From Ignavibacteriales bacterium (lineage in GTDB: Bacteria; Bacteroidota; Ignavibacteria; Ignavibacteriales; Melioribacteraceae), in contig JAIOYW010000002.1 in NCBI GenBank assembly GCA_021740915.1, positions 1 through 64,000 on the forward strand: 64,000 nucleotides of DNA. The letters run 5' to 3'. The notes beneath the pieces were generated by a model. It worked only from the letters and a program-made list of their open reading frames with translations, was not told the DNA's origin and searched no databases. A program made the translations under genes and the position numbers. Positions 1 through 8,985 of the stretch are shown in pieces (positions within the stretch are counted from its first letter, which is position 1; the number at the start of each line of letters is the position of its first letter).

Positions 1-2093
1 GTCGGATCGAGTTTGTACCCTTTCGCTGCTTCCCATCCCAGCCAAAGATTATGGCCATCAATTTCCTGAGGTGTATAATAGATATTGTATGTATCCTGAA
101 AATCAGCGTATTCGAATTCATAACCCAACTCGAATTCATAACGTGATTTGAATCCCAATCCAACGAGAAAGTCATTCCCAAAATTTTCTCTGGCAACGCG
201 CAGGGTGTTATTTTCAATAAAGGTTGAATTATCTACCTGGTAATAATTGTATATTGTATAAAAAGATAAACCTGAATCGTAACTCAGATTCCCCTCCCCT
301 CTGAATCTCCTGGCGACAAGCCGGTTCTGCAATAAGAGTCCGGAATCAAAAATATCAATAGCATCGCTCTGTAAAAATGAGAAATTGAGATGATAACGAT
401 TATTTCCACTGTACTTTAAACCAGCTGATAATAGACTTTTACTATTTGAAAGGGGGAAAAAAATCTGACCAAGTCCAACATACATATCTACAGGTTCCCA
501 CAATTTAAGATATATATTCCCCTCAACAGATGAATAATTAAAACCAGCATTTGTCGCGTTAAACGATCCTCGTCTCAGATTAATTCCACCCCATAGGAAT
601 TTCAGCCAGCCAATTCTTAAATTTATTCCGCCATATTTGTTATCGCAGCTCTGGTTATCAGAATAGATCCTTGCGTATGGGCGAATGTCGTAGAAGGAAT
701 TATGTAATGGTCTATCATTAAAAATCCACTCAAATTCCGAACTTCTGCGCGCATATTTATAAGATGGGGTTTTCGCATTTTTGTCAAACGCCTCGCTGCT
801 TCCAAGATTATCCTGAGCAAAATTATACACTGACTTTGCTTTCTCATACTGACCAAAATGCCTGTAACTATCTCCGACATAAACTTTTAGTTCAGCATCA
901 TTAGGAAATTTTTCACTTAATCTTAGAAATTCATCAAATGCTCTGAAACGATCCCCTGCTTTATAATATGCAATTGCTCTCATTTTATCAACTTCAGGGC
1001 TGTATTGCCTCTCGATAATTTCATCATAGAGATCAATTGCTTCGTTAAATTTCCCATTACATTCGAGTACTTCAGCAAACTCCAGTTTCAGTTGTGAATC
1101 GGGCGGATTCATTTCAAACGCTTTCACATACTCCATTTCAGCATTAACGCAGTCTCCCGAAGATTTGAGATTTCTTGCATTCTCCAATCTATCAGCATAA
1201 AGTTCATCTGAAGTTTTATAATTCTCTGAATACAAAGCCAAAAAGACAGGTAAATCTTTGTCATCTAATTCTATATCGTTAATCTTATCTTTCGCCTCAT
1301 TAAACTTATTCGTGCGAATATCGTTGGCGATTCCGGTCTTGGTTTTCATCTCCCCGGAAGGATTATAATCGGTTAGCATCTCAAAAGCTGAGTTGTCCAG
1401 AGCCTCATTACCAGTTCCGTAAAGCACTATTTTTGTCAGATACTCCAAAATGCGAGGGTCATCGGGTTCGCTTTCACTGGCTTTTTTTAATTCTTCGATA
1501 GCCTCTTCGTAATTTTGATTTGAAATAAGACTTCGTATAAATAGAAAATGAAGATCGCGGTTTAAAGGAAACGAGGAGTATAATCTGTCGGATAATTCCC
1601 GGGCTTTTTCAGTTGAACCGGCATTTATATAGAGGTCTGTCAGGTAATTGCCCACATCTAAATCAAGTGGTCCGCTATCGAGCAATAATTCGTATTTTTT
1701 TATTTCATCGTCTCCCGGATCACCGAGTTGCTCGGCAATATTCCGTTTCAGTCTCTGAAAACGTGCAGTTTCACTATAGTTTAATTCAAGGTACTGCAGA
1801 TGGAGTTTAGCTTCTTCGAACCTGCTTTCCTTGACCAGTGCAGAAATAAGTTTGAACCTGGTCTCGTAATCATTAGGATTTGAAAGGAGAATACTCAGGA
1901 ATTCATCAATTTCACCTTCGGATTTACCGGAATCAAGTTTTGGGGAGTCAAACAAAACTCCGTAAACATCCGAATCCAGATCTGCATTTAAATATTTTTG
2001 ATGAAACTCCTTACCCTCAATAATTGAGAATTCAACAATGCAAAATAGAATTAGAAGAAACCTGTGAACAAAGTTCCATCCGAACAATTTCAT
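1..2093 (-). CDS. TPR-repeat protein with C-terminal outer-membrane beta-barrel (partial, BcsC/PgaA-like)
   Basis: From the ATG at 2093 the frame stays open to the window edge, so about 697 N-terminal residues are visible and the C-terminus is missing. A hydrophobic signal lies near residues 10-26. TPR-type helical repeats follow to about residue 440, for example EEAIEELKKASESEPDD. From about residue 460 the sequence changes to alternating aromatic/polar strands (such as YGGINLRIGWLKFLWGGINL) typical of outer-membrane barrels. This order, periplasmic TPR then barrel, is that of exopolysaccharide exporters such as BcsC, PgaA or PelB. Its start overlaps the upstream stop as TAATG, implying translational coupling to the KaiC-like gene. 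A role in polysaccharide export is inferred. No synthase gene is visible; it may lie beyond the left edge. Confidence 0.8.
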   Translation of the reverse strand, partial: MKLFGWNFVHRFLLILFCIVEFSIIEGKEFHQKYLNADLDSDVYGVLFDSPKLDSGKSEGEIDEFLSILLSNPNDYETRFKLISALVKESRFEEAKLHLQYLELNYSETARFQRLKRNIAEQLGDPGDDEIKKYELLLDSGPLDLDVGNYLTDLYINAGSTEKARELSDRLYSSFPLNRDLHFLFIRSLISNQNYEEAIEELKKASESEPDDPRILEYLTKIVLYGTGNEALDNSAFEMLTDYNPSGEMKTKTGIANDIRTNKFNEAKDKINDIELDDKDLPVFLALYSENYKTSDELYADRLENARNLKSSGDCVNAEMEYVKAFEMNPPDSQLKLEFAEVLECNGKFNEAIDLYDEIIERQYSPEVDKMRAIAYYKAGDRFRAFDEFLRLSEKFPNDAELKVYVGDSYRHFGQYEKAKSVYNFAQDNLGSSEAFDKNAKTPSYKYARRSSEFEWIFNDRPLHNSFYDIRPYARIYSDNQSCDNKYGGINLRIGWLKFLWGGINLRRGSFNATNAGFNYSSVEGNIYLKLWEPVDMYVGLGQIFFPLSNSKSLLSAGLKYSGNNRYHLNFSFLQSDAIDIFDSGLLLQNRLVARRFRGEGNLSYDSGLSFYTIYNYYQVDNSTFIENNTLRVARENFGNDFLVGLGFKSRYEFELGYEFEYADFQDTYNIYYTPQEIDGHNLWLGWEAAKGYKLDP

Positions 2094-3439
2094 TAACCAG
2101 AAATTCTTGCAAGTGTCTGATAATTCTGTCCCATATTGATATCTGATTGATGTATATAGGCAATCATTGCCTCAGATGTATCCACATTGTTCGTAATTTC
2201 AATTGCCATAAAAAGCACATATTCGGTCGCAGCATTTAGGTATTCTTTATCAGAACTTGGCAAATTTGATTTCATTCCTCTTACCAGATTCAGGACCTCA
2301 TCAAATGCAGGTTTTACGGTGAGAATAAGAATTTTATCTTCCATAATGCAGATTTTATCTCTTTTACTGGTTGATCCCTTCACCGCTTGCTGCAACTGAG
2401 AATAATTAAGAAATCCTTTGACTGTAGCAGCAGGATCAAGCTTAATTGAGATAAGGTAAAACTTCTGTCCGGTACTTTTATACAGGGCTATCTGATTGCT
2501 TAGTAATAATAAAAAGTCATTATATTCATAAATATTTGAAAAAAGAAGAGAATCTTTTTGCTCAACTTCAAATTTTGCAGGCATTACCGGTGGTCTCTGG
2601 GAATTTGTCAGTCCGGTATCATTATTCTTTTTAATGAAGGTCGGCTTCTCAGCAGGTTTTTTGTCGGGCACTTCATCTACTTTTGTTGGAATTCTGTCGA
2701 TATCAACAGGTTTGTCAATGATCGGAGGTTCACCAACAAAGAGTCCATGAACGGGCATAATAGAATATTCCCCCTGAAAACGTCCCTGCGGATGTCCAAT
2801 ATTTGGGGCTATCAATACTTTCCCACCTTGGAAATTCGTCATTTCACCATCCGAATCTGATTTTTTCAGAGTAACAACACCGGTGACATAAGAGGCTAAA
2901 ATATCAACAATAGATTGTGCCTTTGGAGTAGCAGGTTCTCCTACAATAAAAAGACTGGTGATATTCTTATCTTCAATCACTTCAAGAGTATGCAGATAAG
3001 AATCCTTAAGCAGATCAAGGTTTCTAAATCCAATATAAGGTGTTATTTCATCAAACATGAGTCTTTTGGGCTTATATTGATTTACAACTGTAACAATGTC
3101 ATTGAAATATTCCATAAGATAATCATCTGCATTATAGGCATCATACAAATAATTTGGGGGTGATATCCTGACAACTATCACCAGATTCTTGCTCATATAA
3201 GCCTGGATATCAAAATTAATGGAGGCACTTTGAATCATAAGGTCACGGGGTCTCATATTTGTAAACAGAAGTGAAACCTCCTGGTTTTTAGCTGCAGAAT
3301 GAAGAAACTGCAGCCCAAGCAAAGTCCTGCCTGATTTTTTTGGTCCGATCATCAGATAACTTCCACCCTGATAAATTCCACCCCAGGAATTTTCGATAAA
3401 GTTAAAGCCAAACGGTATAAGTTTAATAGATCCAGTCAT
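2093..3439 (-). CDS. KaiC/RecA-like ATPase with degenerate GGDEF-like C-terminal domain
   Basis: 448 residues. Residues 1-235 resemble a KaiC-type RecA-fold ATPase: a P-loop-like GPKKSGRT at 32-39 and a Walker B-like LMFDE at 127-131. The P-loop has Arg where Lys is normal, so ATP hydrolysis may be lost or altered. A charged, proline-rich linker (about 240-295) leads to residues 300-395, whose strand/helix order recalls a GGDEF domain (KFYLISIKLD, then CIMEDKILILT where the active-site loop would be) without the GGDEF signature. It is probably a regulatory pseudo-enzyme. The gene sits between GH9 and the TPR-barrel gene, so control of polysaccharide synthesis or export is a reasonable inference. 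The family assignment is by pattern only. Confidence 0.65.
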   Translation of the reverse strand: MTGSIKLIPFGFNFIENSWGGIYQGGSYLMIGPKKSGRTLLGLQFLHSAAKNQEVSLLFTNMRPRDLMIQSASINFDIQAYMSKNLVIVVRISPPNYLYDAYNADDYLMEYFNDIVTVVNQYKPKRLMFDEITPYIGFRNLDLLKDSYLHTLEVIEDKNITSLFIVGEPATPKAQSIVDILASYVTGVVTLKKSDSDGEMTNFQGGKVLIAPNIGHPQGRFQGEYSIMPVHGLFVGEPPIIDKPVDIDRIPTKVDEVPDKKPAEKPTFIKKNNDTGLTNSQRPPVMPAKFEVEQKDSLLFSNIYEYNDFLLLLSNQIALYKSTGQKFYLISIKLDPAATVKGFLNYSQLQQAVKGSTSKRDKICIMEDKILILTVKPAFDEVLNLVRGMKSNLPSSDKEYLNAATEYVLFMAIEITNNVDTSEAMIAYIHQSDINMGQNYQTLARISG

Positions 3440-3467
3440 TTTTCGCCTGAGTATTTTCTCACAAAAT

Positions 3468-5111
3468 TTATTTTATAAAATATGCCATTACAAAAATGGC
3501 GGCAGCATTGGCAACAATCGTTGGTTCGTTTGAGACATAATCCATCCTGTCATCCCGGTAAACTCCTTCCTCGGTTTGAAAAGAAATGTATTTATCTCTT
3601 TTTTCATACTGAATTTTATACGAATCAAGGGCTTCCTTAGGAACAGGGCCAGCTGCAAAGCCACCGGGAAGATAACCGTTTTTTAAATATGATATCTGAT
3701 GGTGAAAATATTTTGTGAAATTGCTTCCAACATTATGAATGAATGAAACTCCCCATTGATTCTTGCCGAGCACAAAATCGCGCTGGGCATAAAGCAAGGA
3801 ATCGTATTCCGAACTTCTTGTTAATTGCTTGTAAAGAATAGCTTGCAGGGCAACTCCCATTAAAGTATGATTTGTACCCCAGCTATAATCAGCACCTTCC
3901 ATGAATAATTTTTTTCTGCTGCTATTCCTGAAATGGTCAAGATTTTGCCTTATGAAATCCCTAAATATGGGATCATATTTGGCAATCCTGTAATGAGCAT
4001 ACGAGTTAATATCCCCCCAGCTCCACCAGTAATCGGGTCCGGCAGAACGAGCATAACTCACCGCATCATCAAAATATTCTTGTCCACCAGTAGAAATATA
4101 TAGTTCTATTGCACCTAATGCAAGTTTACCTTCGAACTTACTATCCTGATACATTCCAGTTCCACTTTTATCAAGATCAGGAACATCATTACGTAAATCA
4201 TAAGTTTGTTTTGCAGAAGCCAGACATTTATCTGCAAATTCAATATCCTGAAATCTTGTTCGCCAAATCCTGGAAGCGAGCGCCATCGTTGCCGAATATA
4301 TGCCGATAAGGTTTTTGCCAGTACCTGTAAATGCGGGTCGGTCAAATTCAAGCGGATCGTTCTCCGGTAATCTCCACCCGACCTCATGGTCACGCATATC
4401 CTGTACCTGAGTAATAAACAGGTCGTCTCTGAAATGGGCTCTATGCAGCCAGTCAAGACCTACTCGGCACTCCTGAAGAATATCCGGAGCTCCGTCTTTA
4501 TCCTTGTCAAATTCAAACTTCTGATTATCATAATCGTAGGAAAACAACAAAGTATAAGTTGTGTAAGCAATTGTATTAAAAAATTTTATGTAATCAGCAG
4601 CATCATGCCAACCGCCGGTGACATCTTCTGTCTGTCGGTTTACCCTTTTTCCGAACAGCAGAGACGTAGCATCTGCTTTATGGCAAATATCATGAAAAAA
4701 CGGTGAAGTGAAGCCGCATCGCTGAACCTTAAAGAATTGGAGCAATGTATCAACCAGGCCGACATATGTGCTCGCCCCAACCTCGAACGGAAAGGAGTCA
4801 CTATCCTTAATTCTGACAGAAAATTCTCCGCGGGATTTGAATTCAGTAAATGAAAAATCATAAATGAAATCGAAATTGTTCAATCGTTTTTGAGTACGGC
4901 GTAATTGTCCCGAGTGTACGGCTTTTCCTGTCTGGACGCTAATGATTTCAAATTTATTTTTATCGAGATTCTGCTCGGAAAGAACCACACCGATTTTTTG
5001 GTCCGTCAACAAATACCCGACTTGACTAAGTCGGATGTGAATACCTGAAGCTAGGCTATTTGAAGTGAAAAATAGCAGATATATAATTAAGCCATTTAGG
5101 AAGTTTCTCAT
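3468..5111 (-). CDS. glycoside hydrolase family 9 endoglucanase-like protein
   Basis: 547 residues with an N-terminal signal peptide (about 1-22), an Ig-like N-terminal domain (QVGYLLTDQKIGVV at about 31-44) and a GH9 (alpha/alpha)6 catalytic domain. The GH9 hallmark GGWHDAADYIKF is present, with candidate catalytic-base Asp at about 170 and 173. The C-terminal YVSNEPTI holds the expected acid Glu at about 529. GH9 enzymes cut beta-1,4-glucans with inversion. The protein is exported. Its ATG overlaps the upstream stop by four bases (ATGA). Next to a TPR-barrel exporter it could play the part that GH8 BcsZ plays in cellulose operons, although GH9 also occurs in plain cellulose degradation. Confidence 0.9.
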   Translation of the reverse strand: MRNFLNGLIIYLLFFTSNSLASGIHIRLSQVGYLLTDQKIGVVLSEQNLDKNKFEIISVQTGKAVHSGQLRRTQKRLNNFDFIYDFSFTEFKSRGEFSVRIKDSDSFPFEVGASTYVGLVDTLLQFFKVQRCGFTSPFFHDICHKADATSLLFGKRVNRQTEDVTGGWHDAADYIKFFNTIAYTTYTLLFSYDYDNQKFEFDKDKDGAPDILQECRVGLDWLHRAHFRDDLFITQVQDMRDHEVGWRLPENDPLEFDRPAFTGTGKNLIGIYSATMALASRIWRTRFQDIEFADKCLASAKQTYDLRNDVPDLDKSGTGMYQDSKFEGKLALGAIELYISTGGQEYFDDAVSYARSAGPDYWWSWGDINSYAHYRIAKYDPIFRDFIRQNLDHFRNSSRKKLFMEGADYSWGTNHTLMGVALQAILYKQLTRSSEYDSLLYAQRDFVLGKNQWGVSFIHNVGSNFTKYFHHQISYLKNGYLPGGFAAGPVPKEALDSYKIQYEKRDKYISFQTEEGVYRDDRMDYVSNEPTIVANAAAIFVMAYFIK

Positions 5112-5749
5112 CTAACTTCTTTCCCACCTTTTTCTTCTTTGAAACTTGTTCCGAATACATAATCCCATGTGGGCTGACTCACTCCATAGCCCTTTTGACT
5201 GTTCTTATAATGATGTAGAAAATGATGGTTTTTTATTGCGATCCAGAATTTACTTCTAAAATTATAATGGTGAACGGCATAATGGGTCATATCATAAAAA
5301 ATATAACCAGCTAAAAAACCAGAGAAAAGTATTGAATTAATCTCAACACCAAATATATATATGAACAAGAACCAGAAAAAAGCAGCTAATGGCAAACTAA
5401 CTGCCGGAGGCATGACTAATCGTTTTGAATCATTTGGATAGTCGTGATGAACGCCATGAATTAAAAAGTGTATTCTCTTGCCGAAGTCTGATTTGAAATT
5501 AAAGTGAAATAGAAATCGGTGAAGAGTGTATTCTGTAAACGTCCATACTACCAGTCCAAAAATGAAATATATAATCACAGATTTTGTATCTAATTGGAAT
5601 TCTGCCACTCCCCAATATAAAAGGGTTAGAATAATTGGGACAAAAACGAACAGAGGAACACTCCAATGAACTTTGGAGAGTGACTCAAGAAGATTATTGC
5701 CAAAAAGTCTTGCTGACTCGTCTTTGTTTGAAATGTATTTTTTTGTCAT
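5108..5749 (-). CDS. fatty acid 2-hydroxylase-like membrane di-iron enzyme
   Basis: 213 residues with hydrophobic segments near 30-50, 57-75, 116-134 and 138-155. The eight-histidine pattern of the fatty acid hydroxylase/sterol desaturase superfamily is complete: HRFLFH (77-82), HFLIHGVHH (94-102), HYAVHH (156-161) and HHFLHHY (175-181). RLVMPP, YDMTHY and GYGV..P.WDYVFGT resemble the sphingolipid fatty acid 2-hydroxylases (FA2H/Scs7), here without the cytochrome b5 domain that many eukaryotic members have. It probably 2-hydroxylates a fatty acyl chain, perhaps of a sphingolipid or ornithine-type lipid. GGGGGAAG lies just upstream of the ATG. The reason for its position before GH9 is unclear. 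Confidence 0.82.
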   Translation of the reverse strand: MTKKYISNKDESARLFGNNLLESLSKVHWSVPLFVFVPIILTLLYWGVAEFQLDTKSVIIYFIFGLVVWTFTEYTLHRFLFHFNFKSDFGKRIHFLIHGVHHDYPNDSKRLVMPPAVSLPLAAFFWFLFIYIFGVEINSILFSGFLAGYIFYDMTHYAVHHYNFRSKFWIAIKNHHFLHHYKNSQKGYGVSQPTWDYVFGTSFKEEKGGKEVR

Positions 5750-5835
5750 TCTTCCCCCGAAAAATTAAACATTAAATATAATCAATAATCACCATTTAAG
5801 GGAATAAAGACAATAGTTTCACCCTTTAGAAACGA

Positions 5836-6960
5836 TTAAAGTTTTTTAATTCCGATTCCCGGGAGATCAGTTAATTGAATTTTACCATCAACTACCTTTA
5901 CACCGTCAAATATATCATTACTGATCAAAAGGTTTCCATCGAGATCGGCCCAATCCACCATTGGTGATAATTGCGCTGCGGCAGAGATCGCACATGAGGT
6001 TTCTGTCATGCAGCCTAACATAACTTTCATGTTCAACGCTTTCGCTAGATTTAGCATTTTATGGCCTTCCCGCATTCCGGTACATTTCATATATTTGATA
6101 TTTATACCTGAATAGATTCCATGTGCTTTGATTACGTCTTCGAGTCTTTGCACTGACTCATCTCCGACGATCGGCAGTGGTGAATTTTCCGTCAGCCATG
6201 CAATATCATCAATCTGATCTTTTGGCATTGGCTGTTCAACGAATAATGTTTTTCTTTCATTTAACCAATGAACCATCTCAAGAGCATGATTTTTATCTTT
6301 CCATCCCTGGTTGACATCAACAGTGAGAGGGGTCTGACTGACTGAACGTATTGTTTCAACCATTTCTTTATCATTATCGAGTCCCATTTTAACCTTAAGG
6401 ACCTTATACTGTTCTGCTTCTTTCACTTTCTGGCGAACAATTTCCGGAGTATCGATTCCGATAGTAAAAGATGTATAGGGTGTTTTGGTTTTATCGTAAC
6501 CCCATATCTTATACCAGGGCTGCCCCATAATTTTACCTGTCAGGTCATGCAGAGCAATATCAACGGAAGCTTTGGCGGCTTTATTGCCCGGGGCTATATC
6601 ATCAATATAATCAAGAATATTTTCAATATCGAAAGGATCACTGAACCTTCCTAATTCAACCTTCGATAAAAAGGACATAACTGACTCGTGAGACTCGCCA
6701 AGATAAGGTGGCATTGACGCCTCCCCGTATCCTGTGTAACCCTCATAATTAATCTCTGTAAGTACTACCGGTGTAGTTTTTCTGCTTCCACTGGCTATAG
6801 TAAAAACATGCCTGAGTTCAAGTGTATATGGATAAAATTTTAGTTCCATTTTTCCGCCCTGTGATTTTAAAAGATTCATCCCATAACTCCTGCCACCGAA
6901 GAGTAATCCACCAGTCAGCAAAGTACCGGCTTTTAATAAATCGCGTCTTGTCAAACCCAT
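5836..6960 (-). CDS. Tat-exported dipeptide (L-Ala-D/L-Glu-type) epimerase, enolase superfamily
   Basis: 374 residues. The N-terminus has a twin-arginine signal (TRRDLLKAG at about 4-12, then a hydrophobic stretch), so the enzyme should be exported folded. The enolase-superfamily machinery is intact: KVK at 189-191, metal ligands near Asp215 (VDVNQGW), Glu242 (FVEQP) and Asp267 (VGDES), and a Lys in NIKYMK near 289. The DLD motif at about 339-341 matches the DxD that binds the dipeptide amino group in Ala-Glu epimerases. It lies head-to-tail with the NlpC/P60 peptidase gene, with no gap. The pair fits murein-peptide processing. Most characterised relatives are cytosolic, so the Tat signal is notable. 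Confidence 0.85.
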   Translation of the reverse strand: MGLTRRDLLKAGTLLTGGLLFGGRSYGMNLLKSQGGKMELKFYPYTLELRHVFTIASGSRKTTPVVLTEINYEGYTGYGEASMPPYLGESHESVMSFLSKVELGRFSDPFDIENILDYIDDIAPGNKAAKASVDIALHDLTGKIMGQPWYKIWGYDKTKTPYTSFTIGIDTPEIVRQKVKEAEQYKVLKVKMGLDNDKEMVETIRSVSQTPLTVDVNQGWKDKNHALEMVHWLNERKTLFVEQPMPKDQIDDIAWLTENSPLPIVGDESVQRLEDVIKAHGIYSGINIKYMKCTGMREGHKMLNLAKALNMKVMLGCMTETSCAISAAAQLSPMVDWADLDGNLLISNDIFDGVKVVDGKIQLTDLPGIGIKKL

Positions 6961-8145
6961 TTATTTTCCCGTATAAAAATTATGATTACTAATTGAATAA
7001 ACATCGTTATTGTCAACAGAGGTTAGAATTCGTCTTGCACGGATAAATGTATCATGACGATATTTATTATAATTTGATTTTTTTCGGTCAAAACTGTCAA
7101 TTCTTACTCTGCCCGAAGAATGGATAAAATCCTGATCACCAAGATAAATGGCAACATGGGTTATTCTTTCTTTTTTAATTTCATCACCTTTGGTTCCAAA
7201 AAAAAGCAGATCACCCGCTAAAAGGTTCTGAAAATCCTTTCCGGTATCAATCTGCCCACCGGAATTAACCTGCTGAGAGGCATCCCGCGGGAGGATCAGT
7301 CCATTAAGGAAATAAACTGTTTTCGTAAATCCACTGCAATCCACACCTTTAGTTGAAGTGCCTCCCCAAAGATATGGAAGACCCATCATTGTCTTTGCCG
7401 TCTCAACAATTGAATTACCATCCGGTGAAAGCATTTTTAACCATTGATTAAATCTTTGACATTCATTTTTATTGACATAACCAGATCGACCATCCGGAAT
7501 CATTACCTCAAAATATTCTGATCCTTCACCAATAAGTTTTAGAATGTTACCTGCTACCAAATCCGAAATTTTTTCACCCCTGCAATCGGAATTTTTGAAG
7601 AGACTGCCAGTCTCAGCAATAAAAATGACCCGATCCGAATTGAGCCAGTCGCCCAATTCATTTTTATTCACAGAATAGAATCCGTCGTCATCAATCCATG
7701 CAATATAATTATCGGGCGTCTGCACAAGGTAGAAGCCGGATTCTTTCTTCAGAACTTTTACAGGAGTACCCATTAATGCCTGTGTCGCCAACTCTGCAGA
7801 ATGTGCTGGTTTACTTCTTATATTCGCTACGGAAAGACTAACAATTCCATATGTTTTATCCCCGAGAGAGGCGTCAGGCAGAAGATTAATTTTATCCATA
7901 AATATAATTCCTGCTTTAGTTAGCTCGTCTGAGAGTCTGCTTTTTGCTTCAGGCAGATTTGTTTCTCCCTTCAAAATAATTCTATTATCTGTTATTTCAG
8001 TTTCTATTTCAAATAGAGCAGTTCTTTTATCCGGAGCAAACATTTTTTTGACCTGAGAGATAATTTTGACAGGATCTGTTTCCGTGGATTGTGCTGATAT
8101 TGTATTCATAAGAATAAGACTGGTTAATATTAATAGAACTTTCAT
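6961..8145 (-). CDS. secreted NlpC/P60 cell-wall peptidase with SH3-like domains
   Basis: 394 residues. A signal peptide (1-19) is followed by a region of unknown role (20-95), two bacterial SH3-like segments (about 98-160 and 172-228) and an NlpC/P60 catalytic domain (245-372). The catalytic Cys270 lies in VDCSGF, with His330 in ITHVAIYLG and His342 completing the site. Enzymes of this architecture (dipeptidyl-peptidase VI/YkfC type) cleave gamma-D-Glu-diamino acid bonds in stem peptides and release L-Ala-D-Glu, which the downstream epimerase could convert. Its stop directly abuts the epimerase ATG, which supports a shared pathway. Confidence 0.88.
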   Translation of the reverse strand: MKVLLILTSLILMNTISAQSTETDPVKIISQVKKMFAPDKRTALFEIETEITDNRIILKGETNLPEAKSRLSDELTKAGIIFMDKINLLPDASLGDKTYGIVSLSVANIRSKPAHSAELATQALMGTPVKVLKKESGFYLVQTPDNYIAWIDDDGFYSVNKNELGDWLNSDRVIFIAETGSLFKNSDCRGEKISDLVAGNILKLIGEGSEYFEVMIPDGRSGYVNKNECQRFNQWLKMLSPDGNSIVETAKTMMGLPYLWGGTSTKGVDCSGFTKTVYFLNGLILPRDASQQVNSGGQIDTGKDFQNLLAGDLLFFGTKGDEIKKERITHVAIYLGDQDFIHSSGRVRIDSFDRKKSNYNKYRHDTFIRARRILTSVDNNDVYSISNHNFYTGK

Positions 8146-8158
8146 ATTTATTAAAACT

Positions 8159-8908
8159 TCAATTGTTATAATTCACAAGAATAAGGGAGATATTATCCTC
8201 ACCACCTGCCTTTTTTGCTCTATCAACTATCTCATTACTTCCAAAATCATTTCTGAGCAAATTTTCAATAGTCTTATCATCGAGCATATCTGTCAGACCA
8301 TCACTGCAGAGCAGGAGCATATCATCTTCCATAAGTATATCACTAATATATTCAAAGTCGATAAAAACATCTTTTCCGGCGCCGATAGAATTATAAATAA
8401 CATGGGAATTTTCCCGTTCAAAACCGGCTATCTCAGATATTGAATGATCCCTTGAAACCTGCCTGAGAATACCTTTCCTATACCTATATAACCGGCTGTC
8501 TCCGGCATTTATGTAAAATACTTTGTTGTCGTAAAAAAGTAGTGCAACAATTGTTGAGCCCATGTTCTTTTTAGTGCTGTCTGATTCACTAAATTCATTT
8601 AAAGCCTTGTGAACTTCCAAAGTGATTTTTTCAAATTTTTCGGACAGATTTTCAAAACTTAACCCAGGCTCAAGACTTCTGCTAAGAACAAGATACTTAT
8701 CAAGAACAAGTTCACTTGCAATTTCACCAGCACTGTGACCTCCCATTCCATCAGCAACCGCTATCAATAATGGAGCTCCGGGAAGGGACAAGTCAATTTC
8801 AAACTGTTGTTCAGCATCCCGTAGAAGGTACTCGCCGACTAATATCATATCTTCATTCTTCTTTCTGATATTACCGACGTCGCTGGCTGCATCAACAAAA
8901 AGGTACAT
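8159..8908 (-). CDS. PP2C-type serine/threonine protein phosphatase
   Basis: 249 residues covering a single PPM/PP2C domain. Metal-binding motifs are present: the N-terminal D.G..R..NED pattern (DVGNIRKKNED at about 10-20), VADGMGGHSAGE near 51-62, NAGDSRLYR near 132-140, LLCSDGLTDML and the C-terminal GGEDNISLIL. It removes phosphate from Ser/Thr in the cytoplasm. No partner Ser/Thr kinase gene is visible in the window. It is the first gene of the minus-strand run and is divergent from the gene starting at 8986 across 77 bp. Confidence 0.9.
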   Translation of the reverse strand: MYLFVDAASDVGNIRKKNEDMILVGEYLLRDAEQQFEIDLSLPGAPLLIAVADGMGGHSAGEIASELVLDKYLVLSRSLEPGLSFENLSEKFEKITLEVHKALNEFSESDSTKKNMGSTIVALLFYDNKVFYINAGDSRLYRYRKGILRQVSRDHSISEIAGFERENSHVIYNSIGAGKDVFIDFEYISDILMEDDMLLLCSDGLTDMLDDKTIENLLRNDFGSNEIVDRAKKAGGEDNISLILVNYNN

Positions 8909-8985
8909 ACGTTTGTATTTTATCGCCTATTTCAATTATTTTCAAAACTTAAATATAAAAAAGTTTAATTTTTGTACTAATTATT

